This document shows positions 45,156-56,829 of a stretch of 64,000 bases of DNA, in pieces (the first letter of the stretch is position 1; each line of letters begins with the position of its first letter). The notes under the pieces are model-generated. The model was given only the letters and a program-made list of their open reading frames with translations. It was not told where the DNA came from and made no database searches. The translations under genes and the position numbers were made by a program. The stretch lies in the NCBI GenBank assembly GCA_026936325.1, contig JAPTHN010000019.1:9450253-9514252 (forward strand), written 5' to 3'. This stretch comes from Platynereis dumerilii. Lineage: Eukaryota > Annelida > Polychaeta > Phyllodocida > Nereididae.

Positions 45156-45509
45156 CTAATGAGAGCATGCTGGGCAATCAGAAGGTTTGTTAGACCTGAT
45201 CAATGATGATGAACGACCTGCCTGTCGCGTAAGGTTCGGGACATGTCCACACAAAATCAGATGAAGATAGGTGCTGCCACCTGTTGTGAAATGGTTATGA
45301 GAAGTAGGTCCCTCTGTGGAGGAGTAAAATATGAGTGGGGATGCTATTCCATGCAGTCCTGGTGGGAGATCAGTGGTAGAGTCGGGAAACAGAAATGAGA
45401 GAGGAGTAACACCCGTGATGGCTCCCATCTGAAGTATGAGAGGAAAAAGGAAGGATAGGTGGAGAGTTTGGTGAGTGACATGCCTGTGGCTAAAGTTTAT
45501 AGCTGGCAA
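45156..45509 (-). CDS. Unrecognised 117-codon ORF
   Basis: A minus-strand frame in DNA of slightly higher GC than its surroundings, rich in L, P, S, T and H, with no signal peptide or known motif. It could be a chance ORF or part of an unknown repeat. Upstream and downstream 45,030-45,560 show no copies elsewhere in the window. Confidence 0.2.
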   Translation of the reverse strand: MPAINFSHRHVTHQTLHLSFLFPLILQMGAITGVTPLSFLFPDSTTDLPPGLHGIASPLIFYSSTEGPTSHNHFTTGGSTYLHLILCGHVPNLTRQAGRSSSLIRSNKPSDCPACSH

Positions 45510-45929
45510 CTGGGATGGTCATGTGACCTGAGTTTTAACTCAAATATCAGTGGTGATAGACCTGACTAGCAAAAATTATCACTTTCATGACTAGTGAAGT
45601 ACATAATTAACACAATTATCACAATATATTCATCAATACACTTCTGAATTGACAATTTTGCTCTAAATGCATTTGCAGAATCTTTTTGTATATCAAGGCA
45701 TTGAGTTGCACTATTTAGCTCCAGCATGGAGCAAAGATCCACAACCGTATGTGACAGTCTGATACTTTTTGATACAGACTCTTTGCTATCCCTTTAATAA
45801 AACATTTCCTTCTGTTCATATGAGTCATTCAGGTAAGGCAAGTTCATGTCATTACAGCTTCGAAATTTGATATGCAAACACAGTGGACTTTTGCACTTTG
45901 AAAACTTCGTGTGTCATCATGCTGATGAT

Positions 45930-48900
45930 TTGTCATGATCATACCCAATACTTTCAATGTTAATTTGATTTAAGGGGACTTATCCCGCTTGTTGGTGACA
46001 GCCAAACAAAAGGATTATGCACCTGCTTTTGACTCTAAAATCAGTTTCGACAAGTCAAATGGCCTTCTCTTGATCATAACTAATCAAACAGCCTCTATGT
46101 TTCCCATGTTGAAAGTAGAGAAGATGACACTTCATCGGCTATCATGAGTCACAAAGTGCATTTTTCAGAGTGCACTGGTCCTCAACAAATTGCCAGCAAT
46201 CTGCCTGAAGAAAATTTTGCATGACTGCTGAAGCTTAAGTCGCTGGCGGAAATGTTTGGGAAGGCCGATTTCCTGTTGATGAATTATTCATCTAAAGCTG
46301 AGTGTTGTGTTGGTTGTGCTTATGACAGATGAATGCCAAGATGGAGGAAAGTAAGCCTTCAGAATCAGTCCTCGAAAAACTTAAAATATTGAAAGAGTAG
46401 TGATAAAAGTCAGGCAAAAACTGTTGACCAGACACAAGTATTTTAAGAGCTGTAACACAATCCTTCTGAGCAATGAATTCTAGTTTTCTACTCAATGAGT
46501 TCATTCAGATGGCTAAATATAAGTTTTATTCTGTTTTTGGCTTTTTTGACTAGCAGATAGAAATTTAATATATTATTGAAAGGACCGGTAAACTTGTGAT
46601 GACAGAACAAGATTAAATAGATTCTGTATACACTCTAAAAAATCTCGGGACAAAATTGGTTTTTTAGATTCAAAATGGTTTTTTGAAAAACCAAATTTCA
46701 ATGAAAAAACCAACATGGATTTTTTAAAAATGCGGCCCCCCTTAACTTCGAGGTGCGATTTGACCTACTTTTTATGGGCGATATTAGAATGCCATTTTTG
46801 TAAAAAAAATTAAAATTGCCTTCTTACCCCACCCATCGGGCAAGAAGCCCCCCTATTATAATCCTATGGCATTTTTTTTTGCGAGGGCATTCAGCCTAGA
46901 AGTTATTTCTTAGGGTTCTTCCATCCTTTTTAAGACATTCTACTCACTTTTTCTGAATTTCAGAATTTTTCTGTTCATACTTTTATTTTTTAATATTTTT
47001 TGCCCTGTTTCAATTCACCTTTTATCACCATTATTTTTGTTACTTTATTCTCGAAGTCAAGTATCATATGTTTACAGCTTACCTTAATTCACTTATCATA
47101 TTCTGCACTGCATGCAAGAGGTTATTGTATGCATTTAGATGCCTATGTAAGTTGATTTCGTGAAATCCACCGACTTTTGATTTTTTCATAACAGCCACAT
47201 TTCCATCCACTTCATGACTCTGCTATACTCATGGCTTTGAATATCGCCAGTTTACCCTTTTTCAAGAAAGCTCTGTATATTTAGTTTCATTTTACATAGT
47301 GTATTGAAGCAGTGTGAAGTTTTACTAGAAATTAAGACTGCATTTTACCAATGGACTAAAAGGACATCTTGGGATTCATAAATAACAACGGCTGAATCCA
47401 AAGAGACTGAATGGAAAGGCAGCTGGTATTGATGACCATTGTGGTCCAATCCATTGTCCAGGACGAAAAAACCTGTGTATCCTGCCTTGAAAATATTCCT
47501 TGTACTGAACTTGGCTCTTTACTGACCCTATAAGTTTTACTGGTCTCCCATTGCTTGTTCAATGTTCATTTGTTGTTGTTGTTGTTGTTTTTTTTGTTGT
47601 TTTTCAGTGATTTTACATGAGACTGCCTAGCTGTGCATTCCTTTAATGCATCCAAAGCAATTTTTAAGTTGTAAACTCAAGCAAGGCATACACTTATAAC
47701 CACTAAAAAGTGAGTGTCCACTAACTTAGTGGAATTCTTGAAAAAAAACCTTTCTTGGCAGTTACTGATGAAAAGAAGCAGAGTGGAAGAAGAGATTACA
47801 TTTATGTGCCACCGGAGACAACATTTACAGTTTTGGAGAAGCCCTGTAATTACCTGATAACACCGGTGACACTGCAAATCCATTTTTTAACCTGTAGTGG
47901 ACCTGAGATGGTTTTTTCTTCTGGCAATTCTTTCCCCTAATTGGTGGTGGAAATCTTGATCAATGATGTGAGTATGTTAGAAATTGCAGCACATTAGTAA
48001 CATTTTATAGTCCGTTTCCCCTGCGTTGAGAGCGATGCATCAAACAATTCCTAAACTGCAGATGTCAACATTATTGATGAACCATGAACTTTTTATCATT
48101 CTGGAAACCACAGAGATCCTGGTGACACTGTCGGTTCTGTCTGTGACATAGCTATTCAAGAAAGGGGGCATATAAAAGTCTTTTACCTCTACTCAACACC
48201 CCTAACTAATTTACCAGAGCTCTACGCCCCTGGACAGTGATAGAGCAGGACCAGAATTGATGCTTTATGAGAAACAGAAGTATCATCTCAAGACAGAGCA
48301 ATTTGTGGTGTCACCAAATGTGAAATTGGATATTGCTGTTCGGTATATATGCCTCTCTTAACTCAGCGGAAACAGATTATAGTGTATTACCTTTTGCCAA
48401 GATTCCCAACCGTCAGATACTCCATCAACCTCCGGCATGAGAGTTATCCCAAACAGATTTGCTATGCCATTTGGGACTTTGCATCTCATCCAGTAGTCTC
48501 TAGCTTCCAAAAATACCTGTGTTACTTGGGGAACAATTAGAAAAACCAAGAAAGAAAGTGGTGTTAGTCTGAACAAACACAGCACAATATCTCTTCATAG
48601 TTATTCTGCGTTAAGATTTTGAATTGGATTTTAAATTGTGTAAGCAGTTAACAATTTTAAATATCATAGAACTGAGCAGCATCCAGTCATGCAACTTTAC
48701 TGCAGATTCACTAAGTATGAGTTTCTTTGATTGCTTTTCTCACTATCTACGTAGCTTTTTCAGCTTGTTTGATTGGTCCATGAGCAACTCAAACATCCTC
48801 CAAATCCTTATGTTGTACGTGGACAGCAATAAAAAACGTAGTATTCTGCTTCATTGAGCAGCTGAGCTAGGTTGGTAAATCCGATTAGCAGGAAAACACT

Positions 48901-50260
48901 AGCCATCCCTGTCCTTCTAGACACGTCACTGGTTATGAACAACGTTTCTATGTATTAAAATTAGATTTCTGTAATTCAGTCCCTCAACCAATCACATGAA
49001 CCATATTTGCTACGTTTTAACCATCCTTCAGCAGAAACTCATACTTCTTGAAATTGCAGTAATGCCCATTTGACTGGTATCCACATCACCAAACATCAAG
49101 GACACTTTCATATGACTGTTGTAGATTGCACCATTTCCTTGCCAGAAGCAGTACTCAGCTACAAATGAGTTATTCAAAGCCAGGAAGGTAACTGTTACAA
49201 GCTCTATAATGTTTAGTATCTGGTCAATCCTGTCACTTTAAAGGGGATTCCAACCGGATACAACCACATTAACAAGTATGTGGAAAGTATAATCGCAGGG
49301 CCAATGCTGATGTGTGTGCTTTAGCAAAAGACCAGATGAAATTATTCACTTATTATCCCTCAGAAAGAGCTGGTTAAAAGCTATATCCCAAAGGAAAGGA
49401 ATGACACAGTAAACGTGACAGGGGCTGTAGTGTTGTCAATCTGGTAGGACCACAAACCACACAGCAGGCAATCAGCCAAAAGGCTCTGGTGGTGCTGCTT
49501 TATTTGCAATGCAAACACCATTTGAAGTCTGTGTCAGACATTTAGTCTGCAGGACTGCAACTGATCATACATTGTATTTGTTCATGGGCAAATAAAAAGA
49601 TCCAGTGCAAGATGCAATGAGACATTATTTGAACACAAACGCATATGATATCTTGATGAGAATACACTCCCTTCAACCTATATTAATGCTATCTTTGTAA
49701 CAATAGGACAGTCATCGGTATCCTCAGTTAAACAAAGAGGTATCATAATCATGTCTTTTTACTTGCAAGCATTGTGCAGCCTCATCTTGAATAACATTTC
49801 ACTCGATGTTTATGAAACTTCAACATCTATGAAATGGTAGACCGCAAAGAAGGTGTGAATTTACTTCAGCATTCTTCACAGATGAAGCTGGAGCATTCAA
49901 AATGAAATGACAAGAGAAAACTCAGCAAACATATTGTCTTAACATAACATAGACGTTACCACAATATAAGAATCAGTCCATTACATTCCTGAGGTCTTAA
50001 TAGCTTGCTGTTTGGTAGTCAATATATCGGAAACAGATGGCAGTTGCTGACAATCCTAGTCACTACAAGAAGTGTCATGTCTTTGTTGTGGGTTGCGTTG
50101 TGTCCTGGATGGATGTGGCTTTTGTTGGGCTGTAGTGAAAGGGAATCATGTATCTACTGAATGAGGGCTGTTGAGTTGGAAAGCTATTTATCATTATAAC
50201 AAAGAAAGAGGAGATTACTTAGGGTGAGGGGTAACAGCCACCTCTGTTACAGTAGACGAT
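45930..50260 (-). repeat. Module M1, minus copy (with R6 end)
   Basis: This is collinear with the reverse of 4715-8080: 50,050-50,240 = M1 start; 49,410-49,540 = the GACTTCAAATGGTGTTTGC core; 49,090-49,200 = GGTGCAATCTACAACAGTC; 47,350-47,870 = CCAGCTG/GGACACTG zone; 46,200-46,300 = GATGAATAATTCATCAACAG. 45,930-46,170 matches 60,840-61,110 inverted (CCTTTTGTTTGGCTGTCACC). 46,620-47,050 appears to be extra sequence with AAACCA/TGGTTTT hairpins. No intact gene. Confidence 0.65.
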
Positions 50261-50649
50261 ATAATAATGCTTACATTCACTGCTCTTTCAGGTCGTCAAT
50301 GATGTCATTCCCTATACCTGCCATGTTAATGCCAATGCTTTCTACTACTCATAAATATGTCAGGGACTCGGAGCCCATACACACCATGTAATTGCTTGCG
50401 TAGTCTCACCAATGACCTCACTGATTTCTCTCTGACTTTGAGCCTGCAAGTGCTTTGGGGAACAAAAATTTCACAGTCTTACAGAACTGTAATAATGAGT
50501 AAAACATGCAGGATTAGAATGAGTGTTGCTGATCTCACACAAAAGAGACATTAGCAAGATAGATTGCATACTTACCAAAACTGCTAACAGAAAAGATAAT
50601 ATCTAATCATAATAATAGTCATAGCAGGAATCTCATCTCACTCATAAGG
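50261..50649. other. Unassigned spacer between M1 and R2 copies
   Basis: No repeat match or gene support. One 65-codon ORF (50,357-50,554) has no recognisable features. Confidence 0.25.
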
Positions 50650-52010
50650 CTTTTTTCTCTCAATCCATAACATCTTAAATTACACTCCTGAGTCTGTCAA
50701 TTCATCTGAAGTTGGGGTAATGAGACTACATGTACTACCTCATTTTGCGCAATAACATGTAGAGCCTACCCAGCCGGAGACAGGTATACATCACAGTAGA
50801 TCATCAGCAAGTTCTCTTTGGTGATTATGGCACATTCTATAGGAACAGACCTTTATAAAGACTTTCTTGCATGAAACATTCCTCCGGTTGGCAGTCTTCT
50901 ACAGCAGCAAGGGCCTGCAGGTCTTAGAGAGATAATTAATGAATCTTATGGTAGGGCTAGCACTACAGCCAAATCTTGTGAAGCATTTAAAGGTAAAGGA
51001 TGTGACTCACTATACAATGTTTTTATATTGTGTGTATCACACTGTGATGATAATAAGGATTTTATAATTTCGACATATTTAGTGGGATATGCCCAAATCA
51101 ACACCATGTCATCCTGAGTACTAAAGCAGAATAAACAATTTTTGTTTTATTGTATGATGACACAAATTGAAAGTTAACAGTGACCTGCTAGAATGGTTTG
51201 TCTAAATGTACTGAATTATTTTGTGTAATGTCAAACAGTTGGTAAATGCTTCAGTGATGCTTTTAAAACACTTTATTTGCCACATTAGGACAATGGCTAA
51301 TAGAATAGGTAAATAAGTTAAAAACTATTTTTTTAACTGTTGCCTTTTTGGTTTTAGATTCATCTGCAATGGATTACATTTAGTATATCTGACTCGTCTT
51401 CTATGATTCTGATTTTGGGGTCTGCAGGGACATCAGGCTCTTGTCAGAAGGCTGACGTCTAAATTCTGAATCTGTGTTAGTTGCTACAGCCGGAACAGCC
51501 AATCTGCAGCTTTTATGGTGAGGCAGGCAGTGAGGTGGTCACCAGGGGGCAGCAGCAAAGACCACTTGGGATTTAGCATCTGCCCCGAGGTGATCCTTTG
51601 ACTGATTGGGTGGGAAGTACAGCTATGAATAAACCTTGAAGGATACAAGCTCTGACAGGCCAAGTGACCATGAAATGTTGCCTAAAGCTCCTCTAAAGTG
51701 ATATATGACCACCACAGATGTTGTGGAGATGCACAGTGACTGTAGTTTGTGACAGAAAAAAACTAAACATCTCCCCTTACATTCTTTGTTCTGGAGGTTT
51801 GTACAATTTTACATTAACAGTGAAATATTAATGGACTATTCTATGCCAAGGAGGCATGGGGTTCAGGTCTGTCAGTAGCACCCTGAGCATCACATTGCAT
51901 GGTCCCATATTCAATTCCAGCTCTGGTCGTGTCACCTGCCAGTATGCATAACTATCTTAATCCATTCATTTGTATACATGTTCAATGTATATGGCAATTT
52001 CTTTACAGCT
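50650..52010 (-). repeat. Module R2, copy 4
   Basis: This is the reverse of 10,550-11,640, with CCACTTGGGATTTAGCATC, GAGGTGATCCTTTGACTG and ACATGTAGAGCCTACCCAGC. It is followed on its far side by R3 (52,270-53,830), reproducing the R3-R2 order of 8.2-11.6 kb. Confidence 0.75.
51850..52010 (+). mobile_element. tRNA-derived SINE (family S2), orthologous insertion
   Basis: GGTCTGTCAGTAGCACCCTG then CATATTCAATTCCAGCTCTG, body GTCGTGTCACCTGCCAG and tail ATCCATTCATTTGTATAC. It is nearly identical in place and sequence to 10,480-10,640 in the sister module. Confidence 0.6.
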
Positions 52011-52269
52011 TTTTGGTTGGCGATATAAGTACCTGTGGATACTTAGAAATATGATCAGCTGAGTTTTACTTCATATGCCTATGGATAGATAGTTAAGACC
52101 TTATTTGTATTGTGATCCACTTTAAAATTTTTACTAATATTGGTTTCATGTATTCACCCCTTTGCTGTTTAAATACAGAATGTAAAGCTCCGATCATCCA
52201 TCCTTCACTCTTGGCCAGGGATGACATGTCAAACCTTTCGTCAACATCTGACATATTTTACCTCATAGT

Positions 52270-53830
52270 TCACATGATCCCAGACTGGAATATTGGGGTC
52301 ACTAAGGGTGATTGCTCTCATAGCCCAGGCTAAGTGATGTTTCCATATGCAGCAAGATGATGTGCTGTTATTGGAGTATTACTATAATCAATATGTCACA
52401 ACTCCCAGGAAGCAGGAGCTGTCAAGCACGGAAATATCATATCAAGTCTGAATGCCAATCAGAAGTTGGTCCTTTGCTAAGTGTCACATTATGCACTATG
52501 CAACCTATTTGTTGTTTCTGTATTTCTTGCCAAAAAAATGCAAAGTTGCTGTTCCTTGAGGAGTTACAAACTTAACTTGCTATTCATGCACATAAACAGA
52601 CAATACAAGTTTTCATGAGTAATACATGAAAGTGCAGACGGAACAAAAGAGCTATCAACTTTTGTTGCTGAACTCATACATCACCATCATCATCATCATC
52701 ATACCCTTAATTCATGGATGCTTTATGCTACTCCTCCCAAACTACTCAATGCCCACAACTAAAAATTTGCAACCAACATTGTTTCACGTCTTACAACAAC
52801 CATAAATGGGTGTGGTTTCTCTAATTGTTCAGATTATACCACTGCACTTAAATTAAGCATTTATGCACGACTCTCACTCTTCTCTAATGTAGCAGTAGTT
52901 GTTCTGTTTTCCCTGGACTCCAATTCTCACGGGTACTATGCTTACCCTTAATTCATGGTTGCTTTACGCTACTCCTCTCAAACTACTCAATGCCCACAAC
53001 TACAAATTTGCAAGTAACTTTATTTCACACCTTACAACAACCATAAGTAGGTGTGCTTTCTCAAACCGTTCATATTACACGAATTACCAGTGCACTTTTT
53101 TGTCATTTATGCACGATTATCTTCTCTGATGTAGTACTGATTGTTGTTCTGTTTTCCCTGGACTCCAATGGAGGGAGGGAGCCAGGGAGGGGCCAATGTC
53201 TTCAAAGACTGGCCCTTTTCCCTTGTCTGCAGTTAATAGTTAATTACTTGGTTTATAACTTCTGTTCAATGTTTCCTTTTCCATTGCACTCTTTTATCTC
53301 AAGGTCTCGCGCCTGCATTAGGCAATCTTTCTCAAGTTATCACATACCTAAACCTCACTCTCTCACTTCCATTCTTACTCTCACCATACGCATTCTCACG
53401 GGTACTATGCTAGTAATATAAAAATTGAAAATGTATAAATGTTCTGGATTATACAGAGAGCCTGAAGTTTTGGATGCACTTGTGGATTTGGCCTCGCCAA
53501 AATTTATGGGAAACAGAAGCTGTTTCTGAATTACACAAAGAGTCGAAAGTTGTTGATCCCCTTGTGGTCATGAGTCGAGTCAAATTTATTGGATGATGCA
53601 TAAATATGACATTTTGAAGTTTCGGGATGTACCACAGGGAATATGAGTAAATATGCTCGCACAAAAGGAAAATGAAGAGGCCTTGGAAGTGTCAATTTGA
53701 TGTCTTGTGAATAGAACACTACTGGAGTATTTTTGAAGAAACTCCATAATAATGACCAGTATAGTACCAAAAAAAGTTGCATATGTACCAAACATTTAGC
53801 CTCAATCATCCATTCATCTATCCTGAAATA
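52270..53830 (-). repeat. Module R3, minus copy with insertion
   Basis: 52,270-52,685 and 53,425-53,830 together match the reverse of 8210-8966 (CAGACTGGAATATTGGGGTC, GCTGTCAAGCACGGAAATAT, GGAAGTGTCAATTTGATGTC, CTACTGGAGTATTTTTGAAG). The middle is an insertion. Confidence 0.75.
52687..53424 (-). mobile_element. Insertion with internal 243-bp tandem duplication and CAT tail
   Basis: This block splits R3 at a point where 8,6xx reads continuously (AACATCATAATATAAAAATTG). It starts with (ATC)n. TACCCTTAATTCATGG begins two tandem copies at 52,702 and 52,944, and CTCACGGGTACTATGCT closes both the second-to-last and the last part (52,926 and 53,395). On the minus strand a (TGA)n tail would be the 3' end, as in some retroposons. 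Type uncertain. Confidence 0.55.
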
Positions 53831-54344
53831 TCTTAATGATTGGGGATTTAGCTAAATTCCCTGATTTCAGATTTAATCAAAACAGCCTTATTGCCACCAA
53901 CTTTGTAACACCAAAGTGCCCATTGCATTAAATATGTATGTTTATTCGTACAAAAAAGTTCAAGCAATACAATCATTTAGATATTATGTAAAAGGTAATT
54001 TAACAAAAGGTATAAAAATTGTCACAAAACACATAGCATAAGTTCATATGCTTCCATTTCTGATAGTCCACATGTCATGATGCCTTCTTGGCAATCCAAC
54101 TGTTCCCTGACAGCCTGTGCTGTTGCTCGAGCTTCCACTGCCTTGCATTTATGATTGCAGTCCAAATTTACATGTCTGCAAATTTGAGTCAATGATTCTT
54201 CCTTGAAATGTTTCATATATAATCCATTTTTCTCTCCATTTGCTGTAAATTACAGTTAAACAGAGATATAGAGCAATCCATGGACCTTTTGAACATATAT
54301 GACATAACACTCTTCTTATGACTTAATGCCAACACAGCAAATCT
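53831..54344. other. Non-coding stretch, nothing recognised
   Basis: AT-rich spacer. The 64-codon minus ORF (54,022-54,216) has no recognised features. Confidence 0.3.
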
Positions 54345-54348
54345 TATA

Positions 54349-54648
54349 CACCGCATCTGACGAAATTACGCAAGCAGGTTATTTTACATTGGTATGAAAA
54401 CATTTGGGCCAAATGGTTTATCCTTTTCACATTAGCATTGGCTTGCTATGAGACATCTTCCATGTAACATTCATCCAATTCCGTTGGGGCAAAGTTGAGT
54501 TATGCCATATATTCCAATATTTAGGTGTCTTACGAAATTACGCAAAATTGACATATTGAGTGGAGTGTGAAAAGGATAAAACATTAGGCCAAAATGTTTT
54601 CATTCCAATGTAAAATAACCTACCTGCGTAATTTCGTCAGATGCGGTG
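54349..54648. mobile_element. TATA-flanked MITE, 300 bp
   Basis: Ends CACCGCATCTGACGAAATTA and complement continue inward (GCGTAATTTCGTC, TTATTTTACATTGG, ATGAAAACAT) for about 60 bp. TATA stands on both sides (54,345-54,348 and 54,649-54,652), compatible with a TA or 4-bp duplication. An inner ACGAAATTACGCAAAA string repeats the terminal motif at about 54,532. Non-coding. Confidence 0.85.
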
Positions 54649-54735
54649 TATAACGTGCAAGGAACATATGCATTTCACACATTTGCTCGTCAAGACAGTG
54701 TAAAATGTTACAGTGAGTTCTGCATGGCAATCTTA

Positions 54736-55557
54736 CAGTCCTTGTCATACTTACGAGGAATCTCAAGTTTTTTTCTATACTGTTGAACTGTGATGTCAGA
54801 GATGACTCTATTCCAGCATTGCAATATATGTAAATTAACTACAAGCTGTGATGTCATTTCAAACTGGGTCAGATTCCCCAGCTTCTAACCAATGCCAATA
54901 CACCAAACTGAGCATCACAGTTTCAACTCAGTGTCAGAGTTAAAATTGGTCTGGGAAAACCCATGCAAGATTGACATCACAGCCTCTCAGCCAATGGGCT
55001 GCCAGAACAAAATTTAATATACATAACATAAGCCATGTGTTTACAAACAAATTGTCAAAGCCTTCTGTTTATACCAACTTCCATCAAAGTTTAAAGTTGT
55101 AAGTTAGCAAGTTTTTAGATTTATCAAACAACTCTGTGGGGAAAATAACAGTTGTCTACTGTGAATGCTTACAAAGCTGCCATTTGGTAGGATTAGACTG
55201 GTGATTGCTATGATAAATCATTGGGATCGAAAATGTAATGCTTCCTTCAATATATCAATGTTTGAACTGTGATGACGTAGTTTGCGGTCAGCCCATTGGC
55301 TATCAAGCTGTGATGACATAGTTGTAGGGGCTATCCCTGATAAAACTCTTACTCTGACACTGTGTTGAAACTGTGACGCTCAGTTCAGGAGGATCAACAT
55401 TGGCTAGAAGCTGGGGAATCTGACCCAGTTTGAAATGACATCACAGCTTGTAGTTAATTTACATATATTGCAATGCTGGTATAGAGTCATCTCTGACATC
55501 ACAGTTCAACAGTATAGAAAAAAAACTTGAGATTCCACGTAAGTACGACAAGGACTG
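54736..55557. mobile_element. Large foldback element with repeated TGATGTCA motifs
   Basis: The termini CAGTCCTTGTCATACTTACG and complement lead into arms of about 270 bp (54,736-55,005 and 55,285-55,557) with moderate divergence. TA lies on each side. The arms repeatedly contain CTGTGATGTCA or its complement. A 280-bp unpaired centre has no gene. Ends and TA flanks suggest Tc1/mariner mobilisation. Confidence 0.8.
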
Positions 55558-55599
55558 TAATAATTTTCTCAAACACTTTCTCCATGCCACAGGTATTTT

Positions 55600-56099
55600 T
55601 GAAACGTTCTGAGCTTTTACCATGTAAAAGCCATAAAACGAAGAACAAAACCGCCTAAAAAGACTTATCAAGATTCATGTCGGCGTGACTCTAAACCTAC
55701 TAAAGAATACATTAAACTGTCTGTGTATATGTATATATATGATTTTATTAGACAATGAAATATCATTAAGGTACATATGTCATATAAATAGACTAACTAA
55801 AAAGTTTAATTTTAAGAAGAAATATAAAGACAAAAGAGGGATAGTAACCACAATTATTATCGTTTTCATAGCTGTGTGTTTTTCAAGTTTGTACTTTGCT
55901 TTATCTCAAAACCGTGATGTCACAGATTTAATTGCATAACTTTGTATATTACTAGCACATATTTCAAGAAACTGACCAAATGCATTGACACATGGATTAT
56001 GTATGTTTAGCTTGTTTGGCTTTGACACCTGCACTGGTTGATAGATGCTTCAATGAACTATAACTGAATCAAACAGATTAAATCGGCGAAGGACAGTTA
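55600..56099. other. Non-coding stretch with a short membrane-like ORF remnant
   Basis: 55,840-55,925 matches the reverse of 56,905-57,000 (CATAGCTGTGTGTTTTTC, ACCGTGATGTCACAG). In both, the corresponding frame gives IIIVFIAVCFS. The 84-codon ORF at 55,685-55,939 includes it and is otherwise unrecognised. Confidence 0.35.
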
Positions 56100-56638
56100 G
56101 GGACCATTCCGAATTTATGACTGGGGGTGGGAGTTTTGCCAGAACTTCCTGTCAAAATTTGATACCCCCCTTGAATTTCATGCGGACTTTTAGTACCCTA
56201 CTCTAGTGGTAGCGTGCTGGACTGCCAATCGGTGGGTCCAGGGCTTGAATCGAGCTCTTGCCGGGTCACCTGGTCCTATGTTGCACGGCTGTTTCAATCA
56301 ACCTTGGCCTCATTGCCGTGTCCTCCCCCTGTCCTAATTAGCCTATCAAGTGCATAAACACAGAACGTAAAGCCCCAATCATCCATCCATCCATCCATAA
56401 CAATCCGTTATACTTGTGCCCTTGGACAGTCAGGTGTACAGATTTGCGGACTTTTTCGCATAAAAATCGCTGATAAACTGAGTGTATGTGCATTTTGGAT
56501 TTTTTGGATTTTTAAAATTTCTTATCCCCCTTGGACATGTTGTCAAAAATTTGTACCCCGCTTGAAACATGTCTGCAAGGTTTGTGCCCCCTCAGGCAAA
56601 ACTACCACCTCCCCTAGCCATAAATTCTGAATGGTCCC
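56100..56638. mobile_element. PIF/Harbinger-type MITE, copy 2, carrying a SINE
   Basis: Ends GGGACCATTCCGAATTTATG and CATAAATTCTGAATGGTCCC have TTA on both sides (56,097-56,099 and 56,639-56,641). Interiors match copy 1 (23,617-24,022) on both sides of the SINE at 56,200-56,400. Removing that SINE leaves about 340 bp. Confidence 0.9.
56200..56400 (+). mobile_element. tRNA-derived SINE (family S1), nested
   Basis: CTCTAGTGGTAGCGTGCTGG (A box) and GGGCTTGAATCGAGCTC (worn B box) are followed by TGTTTCAATCAACC, TCATTGCCGTGTCCTCC, AATTAGCC and the (ATCC)4 tail near 56,380-56,397. It is the only plus-strand S1 copy and shows the family's tail best. Confidence 0.85.
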
Positions 56639-56829
56639 TTACCATGACTAACAACAAATTTCTGGAAATTTTTTTGAAATTGTGATAACTAGTGTCTTGT
56701 GAAAAACAGTGACACACTTTGTTTGCAAAACATTGAGACTCTTCTGGGGAGGCACATCACTCGGCTTAGACAGAAGTTGTTTGTTGTGGTTGTACACAAA
56801 AAAAAACATTGCTTGGCAGTTTTAGATTC

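Noticed and set aside
690-53830. One giant palindrome spanning the window
   Set aside because: Paired modules have different mid-points (about 19.5, 22, 26 and 31 kb), so several duplications and inversions are needed rather than one axis.
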